Position numbers and translations under genes: made by a program | Part shown: one piece after another, positions 1-7,194 of the stretch | Layout: the number at the start of each line of letters is the position of its first letter | Numbering within the stretch: the stretch's first letter is position 1 | DNA from: an uncultured Lachnospiraceae bacterium | Lineage (GTDB): Bacteria > Bacillota > Clostridia > Lachnospirales > Lachnospiraceae | Length of the DNA stretch: 7,194 nt | NCBI GenBank assembly: GCA_910584785.1 | Contig: CAJUDX010000106.1 | Span: forward strand, 1 to 7,194 | Reading direction: 5' to 3' | The notes under the pieces: model-generated | Told to the model about the DNA's origin: nothing | Databases searched by the model: none | What the model saw: the letters and a program-made list of their open reading frames with translations, nothing else

Positions 1-384
1 ATGTGCCATTTGTGGCAGTTCCCCGAAGAATTATCCTTAAGTAAAGTAAAGCGGGGAATACCTGATTCCCAACCTGATGATGGAGGAAGAAGAGATGGAG
101 GAAATGCCCCTGGCAAGTACGGGATGCTTCGGCAAAGCTTCCTGATGGACAATCATCCGGGAACCTATACGTCCATGCTGCTGACCGGGCGGCTGATGCC
201 CCACTTAACCCAGATCGACCAGCAAGCCCAGGAACAAGTGGAGCAGATGTTAGCCGAGATGATGAAACAGGAGGGAATCAACGAAACATTGAAGGAACAA
301 AATCAGATGGCCTGGATTCAGGCAGTAAACCGTCTGACCATGCAGGCGGAGGAAATGGTGCTGACCGAAATCGTTTACCAGTAA
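1..384 (+). CDS. tnpV: TnpV family transposon-encoded protein, N-terminal part frame-disrupted
   Basis: The protein from about residue 38 onward reads as a TnpV-family protein: GKYGMLRQSFL, then TSMLLTGRLMPHL, a Gln/Glu-rich helix (QIDQQAQEQVEQML), NQMAWIQAVN and the ending AEEMVLTEIVYQ. The family is about 115-125 residues long, is carried by Tn4451-like mobilisable transposons and related Firmicute elements, and has no firmly established function. The N-terminus is odd. The family's Y-x-IP-N/D-L segment is not in this frame but in the next one (59 to about 112, reading YLIPNLMMEEEEMEEMPL), while the residues before (SLSKVKRG) and after (GKYG) are in the listed frame. This implies an extra base in the G run near 53-56 and a missing base near 112-113. 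The ATG at position 1 is at the window edge and is not a secure start; a natural N-terminus would lie near 30. Family assignment is strong; whether the gene still works is open. Confidence 0.8.
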   Translation: MCHLWQFPEELSLSKVKRGIPDSQPDDGGRRDGGNAPGKYGMLRQSFLMDNHPGTYTSMLLTGRLMPHLTQIDQQAQEQVEQMLAEMMKQEGINETLKEQNQMAWIQAVNRLTMQAEEMVLTEIVYQ

Positions 385-399
385 AACAGCAAGAAAGCA

Positions 400-434
400 A
401 AACGGCGGGAGAACATCCTGCCGTTTCTTCATTT
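400..434 (+). terminator. Probable rho-independent terminator of tnpV
   Basis: Bases 400-410 (aaacggcggga) pair with 416-426 (tcctgccgttt) to give an 11-bp stem with one G-T wobble around the 5-base loop gaaca. A T-rich stretch, tttcttcattt, follows at 424-434. The hairpin starts 16 bases after the tnpV stop codon, the usual place for an intrinsic terminator. The T run is interrupted, so strength is uncertain. It lies inside the open frame that leads into the giant helicase gene, which suggests that frame is not genuinely coding here and that the mobile-element junction lies just downstream. Confidence 0.6.
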
Positions 435-518
435 CAGGACATAGCACCGGAGGATTACCAGTTTTCCCTTTTTCCTACGGTAGATGAGCAGTTAAAAACC
501 ATTGCCCAGGTTCAAGGT

Positions 519-833
519 TCCATCATTGATTATGCCCTGTCCAGTGGCGGGAACAAGAAAAACAGCATTGAACGGATTATTGCCTTTTACCAGAAATCCC
601 CCTTACTTTCTGACGCCGCCGCTTTCTTAAAGGAAGAATACGGCACTGGGGGGAAAGGAATCTTTACGGGAAGGGATGACTATTCCTTATGGTTTGGGGA
701 AGAAGGAATTCGTATTGCCCATGGGCATCGGGCAAATACCTCGGCGGCTGCCCTTATTTCCTGGGAAGAAGCCGCCAGACGGGTATCCATCCTCCTCCAT
801 GACGGCAGATATGCTTCCCAGGAAAAACTGGAT
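519..833 (+). other. N-terminal module A of the giant protein
   Basis: About 105 residues of an accessory module typical of the N-terminal half of these proteins. Visible landmarks are SSGGNKKNSIERIIAFYQK, FLKEEYGTGGKG (from 624), a Trp-containing strand (SLWFGEEGIRIAHG), the SWEEAARRV helix and HDGRYASQEKLD. It is followed by a helical segment (834 to about 1160, LWYLCQNLSDEAREQGFLP). Its order of landmarks matches module B, pointing to an old internal duplication. No catalytic motif is visible; a role in DNA or partner binding is a guess. Confidence 0.7.
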
Positions 834-1184
834 GCGGCAAGGGAAAATGAACTGCAGGAATTATCGGTCAGCCTGTGGTATCTCTGCCAGAACCTGAGCG
901 ATGAAGCCAGGGAACAGGGGTTTCTTCCACATATTTTCCCGCTTTATGGGGGCTTTACCGGCAGTATCCCTGCTATTTACCAGCAATTAACGACAACAGA
1001 AGGCAGGGAAAACTTCCTTGCCGATTTAAACGATTTTGCTTTTGCCTGCAAACAAAACCCCGGTTTATTAAAACTCTCCTTAAAACGGAGCCATCCGGAT
1101 CGGCTGATCCGGCAGGTTTCTGATCTTGGGCTTATCCCCGAACTATTCCAGGCCAAAAAAGATTTTGTGCCGGCAAAGGCAATC

Positions 1185-1508
1185 TTTATCACCCAGGATG
1201 AGGTCGACGGGATGCTGACCGATGGAAATGGTGTATCCGTAAGAAAACTTAAGATCTATGCCTATTTTATGGAGGGGCATACCGCCAAAGAGCGGGTGGA
1301 ATTTTTAAAGCAGGAATACGGTAAAGGCGGGCGCAGCAGTTTCGGCTATGATTTATGGCACAATGCCAAAGGGCTTCAGTTAAAGCGCGGGGATGATGCT
1401 TCCGGCGAAAAAGGTTACGATACCCTGTGGTTAAGCTGGAACCAGGTACAGTGGCAGATCGGGGAGCTGATTAACGAGGGACGCTATTTAAGCGAAGCAG
1501 AAATGGAT
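1185..1508 (+). other. N-terminal module B, homologous to module A
   Basis: This module repeats the landmarks of module A in the same order: ITQDEVDGML, then RKLKIYAYFMEG, FLKQEYGKGGRSS (from 1302), YDLWHNAKGLQL, LWLSWNQVQWQIGELINEG and RYLSEAEMD. The FLK-x-EYG-x-GG core, the SW helix and the GRY ending are shared with module A. The two copies are clearly diverged, so the duplication is ancient and probably belongs to the whole family rather than to this strain. Confidence 0.7.
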
Positions 1509-2099
1509 ACTTTTTTGCATAGAGAACCTTTCCTGTCTACCCCCAATGCAAACAGGACTGCAACGCCAAAAACACCGGCAGAGCCGCCAAATCTGACGGC
1601 AGAAAACAAAACGGATTCCCTCCCAAGTGAACCTGCCTCCGCTTCTGAAGATGACCTGGAAGCCGCCGCCCGCGCCCTTTCTTACAAGCAGCAAGCCAGG
1701 ACAAAAGAATCGGCAGATGGCCAGCTTTCTTTTGATTTCGGAATGCTGCAAGGCAGCTCATCAAATGCAGATAATGCAGAATACATTGTTACAAAAGAAA
1801 TAGAAAGACAGCCTCTTTCGGATGGCGAAGAGCTGAAGGAGGCTATCGAGCAGATAAAGGCATTTGCTTCCAGAGCATACAACAACGAAGAAATAGACTT
1901 CTGGGACTTGGAACACATCCCTCTTGCCTACACCGTCACAGAAGATGGAAAGCATGAAATCCAGGTAGAAGCAGACCTGCAAAAGTTTACGATCAGCAAA
2001 TTTGTTGATGGTGAATGTATAGAAAAACAATCTTATCAAAGCCTGCAGGAAATGGCCGATAAGGCACTACGCACTCTGGCATGGAATGAACTTGTTCGG

Positions 2100-2189
2100 A
2101 TAGAAACTTCGCAACAAATAGAAACTCCACAACAAATAAGAAACCCACAACAGATAGAAACCCCACAACAGGTAAAAACCCCACAGCAA
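2100..2189 (+). repeat. Five tandem 18-bp units coding a Gln-rich hexapeptide
   Basis: Five in-frame 18-base units start at 2100, 2118, 2136, 2154 and 2172. They encode IETSQQ, IETPQQ, IRNPQQ, IETPQQ and VKTPQQ, with consensus [I/V]-[E/K/R]-T-P-Q-Q. The units differ at a few bases, mainly at codons 2-3 and in CAA/CAG choice, so the array is not freshly expanded. It sits in the flexible linker between the small alpha/beta region and the pre-methyltransferase segment. Because the unit length is a multiple of three, copy-number change would keep the frame. Confidence 0.9.
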
Positions 2190-2579
2190 GCCCAAGAGCA
2201 GATTTTTCCACAATCTCCAGAAGATTTCGGGCAAATGCCCTCGCCGCTTCCCGACCAAATCCAGGATGCAGCATTTTTACCTATAACTGACACACAAACA
2301 TTCCCTGGCAATTCACTCTCTTCCCCCAAAGATAAATTTGTCCCTGACAAAGCGTGGACAGAGATTGAAGGCGAGCGGCTTCTGCAGACGGTACTCGAAC
2401 TTTCTCCATCTCAGCCCTTCCACAAACTTCAGCCTCACAACTTCCATATCACGGATAACCAGTTGGGAACCGGGGGAGCAAAAACGAAATACCAGAATAA
2501 CCTGGCGGCCATCCGCACCTTAAAAGAGGTAGAACAGGAAGGCCGCCTTGCTTCGCCGGATGAGCAGGAAATTCTCTCA

Positions 2580-2582
2580 TGA
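2580..2582 (+). other. In-frame TGA interrupting the methyltransferase/helicase frame
   Basis: The frame reads E-Q-E-I-L-S, then TGA, then Y-T-G-W-G-G-I. In relatives, as I recall them, this junction is continuous, commonly with Arg or Lys before Y-x-GWGG, so one base change from CGA or AGA would create the stop. It is the only stop in this frame from 81 to the end of the window. Trp is otherwise written TGG throughout (for example 2592 and 2634), which argues against a code in which TGA is sense. Confidence 0.85.
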
Positions 2583-3330
2583 TATACCGGATGGGGCGGG
2601 ATTTTTCAGGCATTTGACCCGGAGAATACTTCCTGGGCCAAGGAATATGCCCAGCTAAAGGAGCTGCTGACTCCCCAGGAATACGAATCTGCCAAGGCAA
2701 GCGTCTTGAACGCCCATTACACCAGCCCTGTAGTTATCCGGGCAATTTATGAAGCAATAGGAAACATGGGCTTCACTCCGGGAAATATCCTGGAGCCTTC
2801 CTGCGGGATTGGAAACTTTTTCGGCCTTGTGCCGGAAAAATTAAACCAGGCAAATCTGTACGGCGTGGAGCTGGATTCCCTGACCGGGCGCATAGCCAGG
2901 CAGCTTTACCAGAAAGCAAACATTATCATCAGCGGCTTTGAACATACAAACCATCCCGACGACTTCTTTGACCTTGCCATCGGCAACGTACCCTTTGGGG
3001 AATATCAAGTCCACGACAAACGCTATGATAAGCAAAACCTCCTAATCCATGACTATTTCCTGGTCAAATCCCTGGATAAAGTACGTCCCGGCGGAATTGC
3101 CGCTTTGATCACCACCAAGGGGACCATGGATAAAGCCAGCACAAAAACCCGGCAGGCCCTGGCTCAGAAAGCCGACCTGTTAGGTGCAATCCGCCTGCCA
3201 AACCATGCTTTTCAGGCCAACGCCGGGACAATGGTTACTGCGGATATCCTGTTTTTCCAGAAGCGGGCAGGCGCACCGGAAAAACTCCCGGACTGGGTAC
3301 AGACCGGCCAGACCGACGAGGGCATACCCT
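2583..3330 (+). other. N6-adenine methyltransferase-like domain
   Basis: The domain opens with YTGWGG (2583), then NAHYTSPVVIRAIY (2709), which fits motif X of gamma-type adenine methyltransferases. Next come ILEPSCGIGNFFG (2787), the SAM-binding motif I, with the acidic GVELD strand after it, and DLAIGNVPFGEYQVHDKRYD around 2970-3030 as motif IV. The classic catalytic tetrapeptide is (N/D/S)PP(Y/F/W); here it is NVPF, a form I recall as usual in this mobile-element family. The fold and SAM binding are well supported; actual methylation activity is not assured. Confidence 0.8.
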
Positions 3331-6300
3331 TAAACCAGTATTTTTTACAGCACCCGGAAATGGTTCTTGGGAAGATGTCTTTCTGGAAAAATATGTATGG
3401 CAATAAAACCGAAACCGCCTGCCTTCCTGAACCGGGGCAGGATTTATCCCTGCAGCTTTCCCAGGCCATCACCCATATCGCAGCACCCAATCAGGAACTG
3501 CTGCAAATGGACGCCCCTAAACAGGAAAATGCCCAAGGGGAATCCTCCATCCCTGCCGATCCCGATGTGCGGAATTTCAGCTTTACTTTAAAAGAAAACC
3601 ACATCTATTTCCGGGAAAACTCCAGAATGAAACAGATGGAGCTGGGGAAACTTCCCACAGCCAGGATTCAGGGCATGATTGCTGTCCGTGACCACGCAAG
3701 ACACCTGATTGACCTGCAGCTTTTGGGGGCAGATGACGCACAAATCAAACAGGAACAGGAAAAACTTTCTAAAACCTATGACCTGTTCACCGCCAAATAT
3801 GGCCTGTTAAACAGCGCAGCCAACCGCCTTGCCTTCCGTCAGGATTCTTCCTACCCCCTTCTTTGTTCCCTGGAGGTATTGGATGATGAGGGGAACTTAA
3901 AACGCAAAGCCGATATGTTTACCCGGTGCACCATTAAACACCACCAGGCCGTAACCAGTGTTGATACGGCAGTGGAAGCACTTGGGGTATCTATCGGTGA
4001 ACGGGCGGCGGTTGACCTTAACTTTATGGCTTCTTTACTGGGCGGAAAAGAAAAAATTCCTCAGATGGTCGAGGAGTTAAAAGGGATTATCTTTAAAGAC
4101 CCTTCCACCGGCCCCTTTTTTAAGGGGGAAGGCGAAAACTGGGATAAAGGCTGGCAGACCAGGGATGCTTACCTTTCCGGGAACGTGCGTAAAAAACTGG
4201 AGGAAGCCTCATCCGCCTCCGAACAATACCCGGAATTTTCCATCAATGCCCAGTCGCTGAAAGCCGTCCAGCCCAAAAACCTAACCGCCCCGGAAATCAG
4301 TGTCCGGATCGGCGCACCGTGGATTGACCTGGCCTACTACCGCCAGTTTATGTTTGAACTTTTGCAGACACCCTATCACCTGCAGGAAAGGCGAATTGAT
4401 GTGATGTACAATGATTTCTCCGGGGAGTGGTATATCAAGGGGAAAAGCTCTGACAGCACGACAAACGCCCGTGTATGGAACACTTACGGCAGCAAACGGG
4501 TAAATGCCTATGCCATTATGGAAGCCTGCTTAAACCAGCGGAATGTCCAGGTATTTGATATCCGTGAAGTCGATGGGCGTGAAGTCCGGGTACTGAATGA
4601 GAAACAGACCGCCATCGCCCAGCAGAAACAGGAAGCCATAAAAGAAGCCTTCCAGGGATGGATTTTTAACGACCCTGAACGCCGCGCCGATCTCTGCCGC
4701 ACTTATAACCAGCTTTTTAATTCTACCCGCCCCCGCGAGTATGACGGAAAACATATCCAGTTTGTGGGCATGAACCCGGAGATCCGGCTGGAGGCCCATC
4801 AGCAGAATGCTGTCGCCCGTATTCTGTATGGCGGGAATACCCTGCTTGCCCACGTCGTGGGGGCCGGCAAGACCTTCGAGGTTGTCGCCGCCGCTATGGA
4901 AAGCAAACGCCTTGGACTTTGCCAGAAATCCATGATCGTTGTCCCTAACCATCTGACCGAACAGTGGGGCGGGGATTTTTTACGGCTCTACCCCGGCGCA
5001 AACATCCTTGTAAGCGGGAAAAAAGATTTTGAGCCAAAAAACCGGCGCAAATTCTGCGCCCGCATTTCCACCGGGGATTATGATGCGGTGATTATCGGCC
5101 ACAGCCAGTTTGAAAAGATCCCCATCTCCCCCAAGCGGCAGGCCGCGATTATCCAGGAGCAGATAGATGAAATCATCCTTGCCATTTCCGAGGCGAAAAG
5201 AGATAAAGAGGAACGGTTCACCATCAAGCAGATGGAGCAGACGAAAAAGAGCCTGCAGGCCCGCCTGGATAAGCTTTATGACAAGAAAAAAGACGATACC
5301 GTGTATTTTGAAGAACTGGGCATTGACCGGCTGTTTGTGGACGAGGCCCAGGCGTTTAAAAACCTTTACACCCATACCAAAATGCGTAACGTAGCCGGGA
5401 TCAGCCAGACCGATGCCCAGAAATCCAGCGATATGTTTGCCAAATGCCGCTACATGGATGAACTCACCGGCGGGCGTGGGATTATCTTTGCCACCGGAAC
5501 TCCCATCAGCAATTCTGTAGTTGAACTTTACACCATGATGCGTTACCTCCAGAACGATGTGCTGGAGCGCGGCTTTACCGACAGCACCGGGAAAAGCCGG
5601 AGTTTAAAACACTTTGACAACTGGGCGGCCACCTTTGGGGAGCAGGTAACTGCGGTGGAATTAAAGCCGGAAGGGACAGGTTTCCGCTTAAAAACCCGCT
5701 TCTCCCGGTTTTATAACCTCCCGGAACTGATGAACCTGTGGAAAGAAGCCGCAGACATCCAGACTGCGGATATGCTAAACCTCCCTGTGCCGGAAGTGGA
5801 ATACGTCACCATCCAGACAGAGCCAAGCGCGGCACAGAAGCAGATGGTGCAGGAGCTGGCGGCGCGGGCGGAAAAGATACGGAAAGAACGTCTTGATCCA
5901 AGCATTGACAACCTTCTTAAAATCACATCCGATGGGCGCAAGCTGGCCTTAGACCAACGGATCATGAACCCCCTGCTTCCTGACGATCTGGGAAGCAAGG
6001 TCAATGCCTGTGTGGAAAATGTGTTCCGGATCTGGAAGGAAAGCACACCGATGAAGGGAACCCAACTGATTTTCAGCGATCTTTCCACACCAAAAGCAGC
6101 AGGAAAAGAAGGAGGAAAAGAGCAGGAAAACGGCAATGCAGAAACCAGCCCTCCCGAAACTTTACAAAACCAAGACCAAAAATCAGACAGCATAGAAACC
6201 GGTTTGATGGAATCCAGTGTTTATGAGGATATACGGAAAAAGCTGATGATAAAAGGCGTCCCTTCTGGAGAAATCGCCTTTATCCACCATGCCAACACCG

Positions 6301-7194
6301 ATATGCAGAAAGCAGAACTTTTTGCGAAAGTACGGAGCGGCCAGGTGCGTATCCTTCTTGGCAGCACCCAAAAAATGGGGGCAGGTACCAACGTCCAATC
6401 GAAACTTATTGCTTCCCACGATCTGGACTGCCCCTGGCGGCCTGCAGATCTTGAGCAGCGGGCCGGTCGGATTGTCCGCCGGGGGAATGAAAATAAAAAA
6501 GTAAAGATTTTCCGGTATGTAACGAAAGGAATTTTTGATGCCTATACCTGGGGGCTGGTGGAATCAAAGCAAAAGTTTATCGGCCAGGTAATGACCAGCA
6601 AATCCCCAGCCCGATCCATTGAAGATGTAGATGCTACCGCCCTTTCCTACGCTGAGGTGAAAATGCTGGCTACCGGCGATGTGCGGATTAAGGAAAAGAT
6701 GGATCTGGACATCCAGGTAACAAAACTGAAAATGCTAAAATCCAACCATCTGGCGCAAAAATATGAAATGGAGGACAGGGTACACCGGTATTACCCGGAT
6801 AAGCTTAAAGAAACCCAGCTTTACATTGACTGCTTAAATGCCGACCTTCCCCTGCTGCAGTCCCATCCGGTTAAAGATGATGCTTTTTCAATGATGATTA
6901 TGGGGACAGTTTACACAGAACGGAAAGAAGCCGGGCAAGCCATTGTAGCTGCCTGCCGTCTTCTGGACGACCCGGAAAAAAGCATAGATTTGGGTGAATA
7001 TCGTGGCTTTCCCATGCAGTTAAACTTTAACGGGGCAAAATTTACGGTGACAATGAAACAGCATCTGACCTATACCGCAGAACTTTCTAATGACATCACA
7101 GGAAATATCACCCGCATTAATAATGCCCTGGAAAAAATCCCCCAAAGCCTGGAAAACCATAAGCAAAACCTTATCCGTTTCCAAAAGGAACTGG
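2583..7194 (+). CDS. N6-adenine methyltransferase/SNF2-like helicase, enzymatic part (3' end beyond window)
   Basis: An uninterrupted frame of 1,537 codons runs off the window. It reads as the enzymatic half of the giant mobile-element protein: a methyltransferase with the SAM-binding motif LEPSCGIGNFFG and the motif IV variant NVPFG; a long connecting region; and an SF2/SNF2-type helicase with GAGKT, DEAQ, ATGTP and QRAGRIVRRG. Relatives are cytoplasmic proteins encoded within Firmicute conjugative elements and are usually continuous with the N-terminal modules, often well over 2,000 residues in total. After the TGA at 2580 the first candidate restarts are TTG 2706 (AAGG eight bases upstream) and ATG 2766 (AGGA only three bases upstream). 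Both are weak, and both drop the GWGG motif; ATG 2766 also drops the HYTSP motif. Family assignment is very likely; whether this half is translated is unknown. Confidence 0.85.
3330..4770 (+). other. Connecting region between methyltransferase and helicase
   Basis: About 480 residues without a recognised catalytic motif, but with blocks I associate with this family: NQYFLQHPEMVLGKM (3333), a variable Gln/Pro-rich stretch (about 3480-3570), LGKLPTARIQGMIAVRDHAR, a helical segment ending in KYGLLNSAANRLAF, and KADMFTRCTIKHHQAVTSVD. These are followed by ISVRIGAPWIDLAYYRQFM (from about 4296), WYIKGKSSDSTTNARVWNTYG and FNSTRPREYDG. The last blocks resemble the region that precedes the helicase core in phage- and plasmid-borne giant helicases. 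No function can be assigned from the sequence alone. Confidence 0.6.
4770..6640 (+). other. SNF2-like SF2 helicase core
   Basis: Two RecA-like halves can be followed by motif. The first has LEAHQQNAVARIL (near 4790), AHVVGAGKTFE (Walker A, GAGKT at 4860-4874), SMIVVPNHLTEQW (motif Ia), VIIGHSQFEKIP (motif Ib), a charged coiled-coil-like insertion (about 5150-5295), RLFVDEAQAFKN (motif II, DEAQ at 5340-5351) and FATGTPISNS (motif III, 5487-5516). The second has QLIFSDLSTPK, GSTQKMGAGTNVQ (motif V) and LEQRAGRIVRRGNENKK (motif VI, 6450-6500). A low-complexity Glu/Gln/Lys linker (about 6093-6200) is inserted in the second half. All ATPase residues expected for SF2 are present, so the domain could be active. 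Proteins of this kind remodel or translocate on DNA; unwinding is not proven for the family. Confidence 0.85.
6640..7194 (+). other. Helical C-terminal region of the giant protein, cut by the window edge
   Basis: Directly after the helicase comes SPARSIEDVDATALSYAEVK, then TGDVRIKEKMDLDIQVTKLK, a block I recall as characteristic of this ICE protein family. A charged, probably coiled-coil stretch follows (KSNHLAQKYEMEDRVHRYYP), then a small beta-rich piece (YRGFPMQLNFNGAKFTVTM) and another helix (ITRINNALEKIPQSLENHKQ). The last codon seen is CTG at 7191-7193; the C-terminus and stop lie outside. Confidence 0.7.

Larger units (their letters stand above)
450..2582 (+). pseudogene. 5' fragment of giant methyltransferase/helicase gene, lacking a start and ending at in-frame TGA
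   Basis: This frame is open from 81 but becomes recognisable near 456-476 (YQFSLFP). It encodes the N-terminal accessory half of the large SNF2-helicase/N6-methyltransferase protein found on Firmicute conjugative elements. In order it holds module A, module B, a Pro/Glu/Ala-rich linker (about 1510-1780), a small alpha/beta region (about 1785-2085, with EIQVEADLQKFTISKFVDGE resembling accessory domains of large polyvalent proteins), a Gln-rich repeat, a linker, and the conserved segment HNFHITDNQLGTGG to RLASPDEQEILS that normally leads into the methyltransferase. No ATG, GTG or TTG occurs in frame between 81 and the GTG at 1167. That GTG sits inside conserved sequence and lacks a clear ribosome binding site. 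The gene therefore appears 5'-truncated against tnpV. It ends at TGA 2580-2582, after which homology continues in the same frame. A gene caller would likely report only 1167-2582 (471 residues). Confidence 0.8.

Noticed and set aside
81..384. Giant gene frame overlapping tnpV as genuine coding sequence
   Set aside because: The frame is open here but has no start codon and no family resemblance, and it crosses a probable terminator hairpin; it is likely open by chance.
449..465. GGAGG at 449-453 as a ribosome binding site for the giant gene
   Set aside because: No ATG, GTG or TTG lies at a suitable distance downstream in the coding frame.
1167..1169. GTG as a true start of the giant protein
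   Set aside because: Conserved family sequence (module A and its helical spacer) continues upstream in the same frame, and no good ribosome binding site precedes it.
2100..2189. CRISPR-like array
   Set aside because: The 18-bp units are directly adjacent with no spacers and encode a regular hexapeptide in frame.
2036..2350. Minus-strand ORF with a repeated Cys-Cys-Gly-Val pattern
   Set aside because: It is the antisense reading of the 18-bp Gln-rich repeat in the plus-strand gene; no ribosome binding site or independent homology is visible.
2580..2582. TGA read as selenocysteine, tryptophan or glycine
   Set aside because: No Cys is expected at this site, no convincing downstream stem-loop was seen, Trp codons are TGG everywhere else, and TGA occurs only once in the whole frame.
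4530..6193. Three minus-strand ORFs of 131-160 codons (4530-4952, 4980-5375, 5711-6193)
   Set aside because: They lie opposite well-conserved helicase-half sequence and read as shadows of its codon bias, with no recognisable protein features.

Overview
The window looks like part of an integrative or conjugative element of a gut-type Firmicute, most likely a Clostridiales/Lachnospiraceae relative. This rests on two protein families typical of such elements and on mid-range GC; no rRNA or housekeeping gene confirms it. All supported genes lie on the + strand.

Layout. (1) Positions 1-384 encode a TnpV-family protein, a small protein of unproven function carried by Tn4451-like and related elements. 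Its C-terminal two thirds are intact in frame. Near the N-terminus the conserved reading jumps to another frame and back, which indicates two compensating one-base indels, both in G runs. (2) A strong hairpin followed by a T-rich run (400-434) lies just after the tnpV stop and looks like its terminator. (3) From about 450 to the end runs one giant coding frame, open in positions divisible by three. It encodes the mobile-element protein that joins an N6-adenine methyltransferase domain to an SNF2-like SF2 helicase. The gene is damaged or reorganised in two ways. It has no usable start codon at its 5' end, where it abuts tnpV and the terminator, so it is probably 5'-truncated. A single in-frame TGA at 2580-2582 interrupts it exactly before the conserved Y-x-GWGG motif at the methyltransferase entry. 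The frame then continues without another stop for more than 1,530 codons and runs off the window.

Domain order of the giant gene: module A (about 519-833), a homologous module B (about 1185-1508), an acidic/Pro-rich linker, a small alpha/beta region, a run of five 18-bp hexapeptide repeats (2100-2189), the conserved pre-methyltransferase segment (about 2337-2579), the stop, the methyltransferase (about 2583-3330), a connecting region (about 3330-4770), the helicase core (about 4770-6640) and a helical C-terminal part that is cut by the window edge.

Working together: in an intact element the giant protein would probably act on the element's own DNA during transfer, for example by methylation, remodelling or protection. 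Here the N-terminal modules are uncoupled from the enzymatic half, so the locus is either a decaying pseudogene or a split gene. No RNA gene, CRISPR array or complete insertion sequence was seen, and no minus-strand gene is supported.
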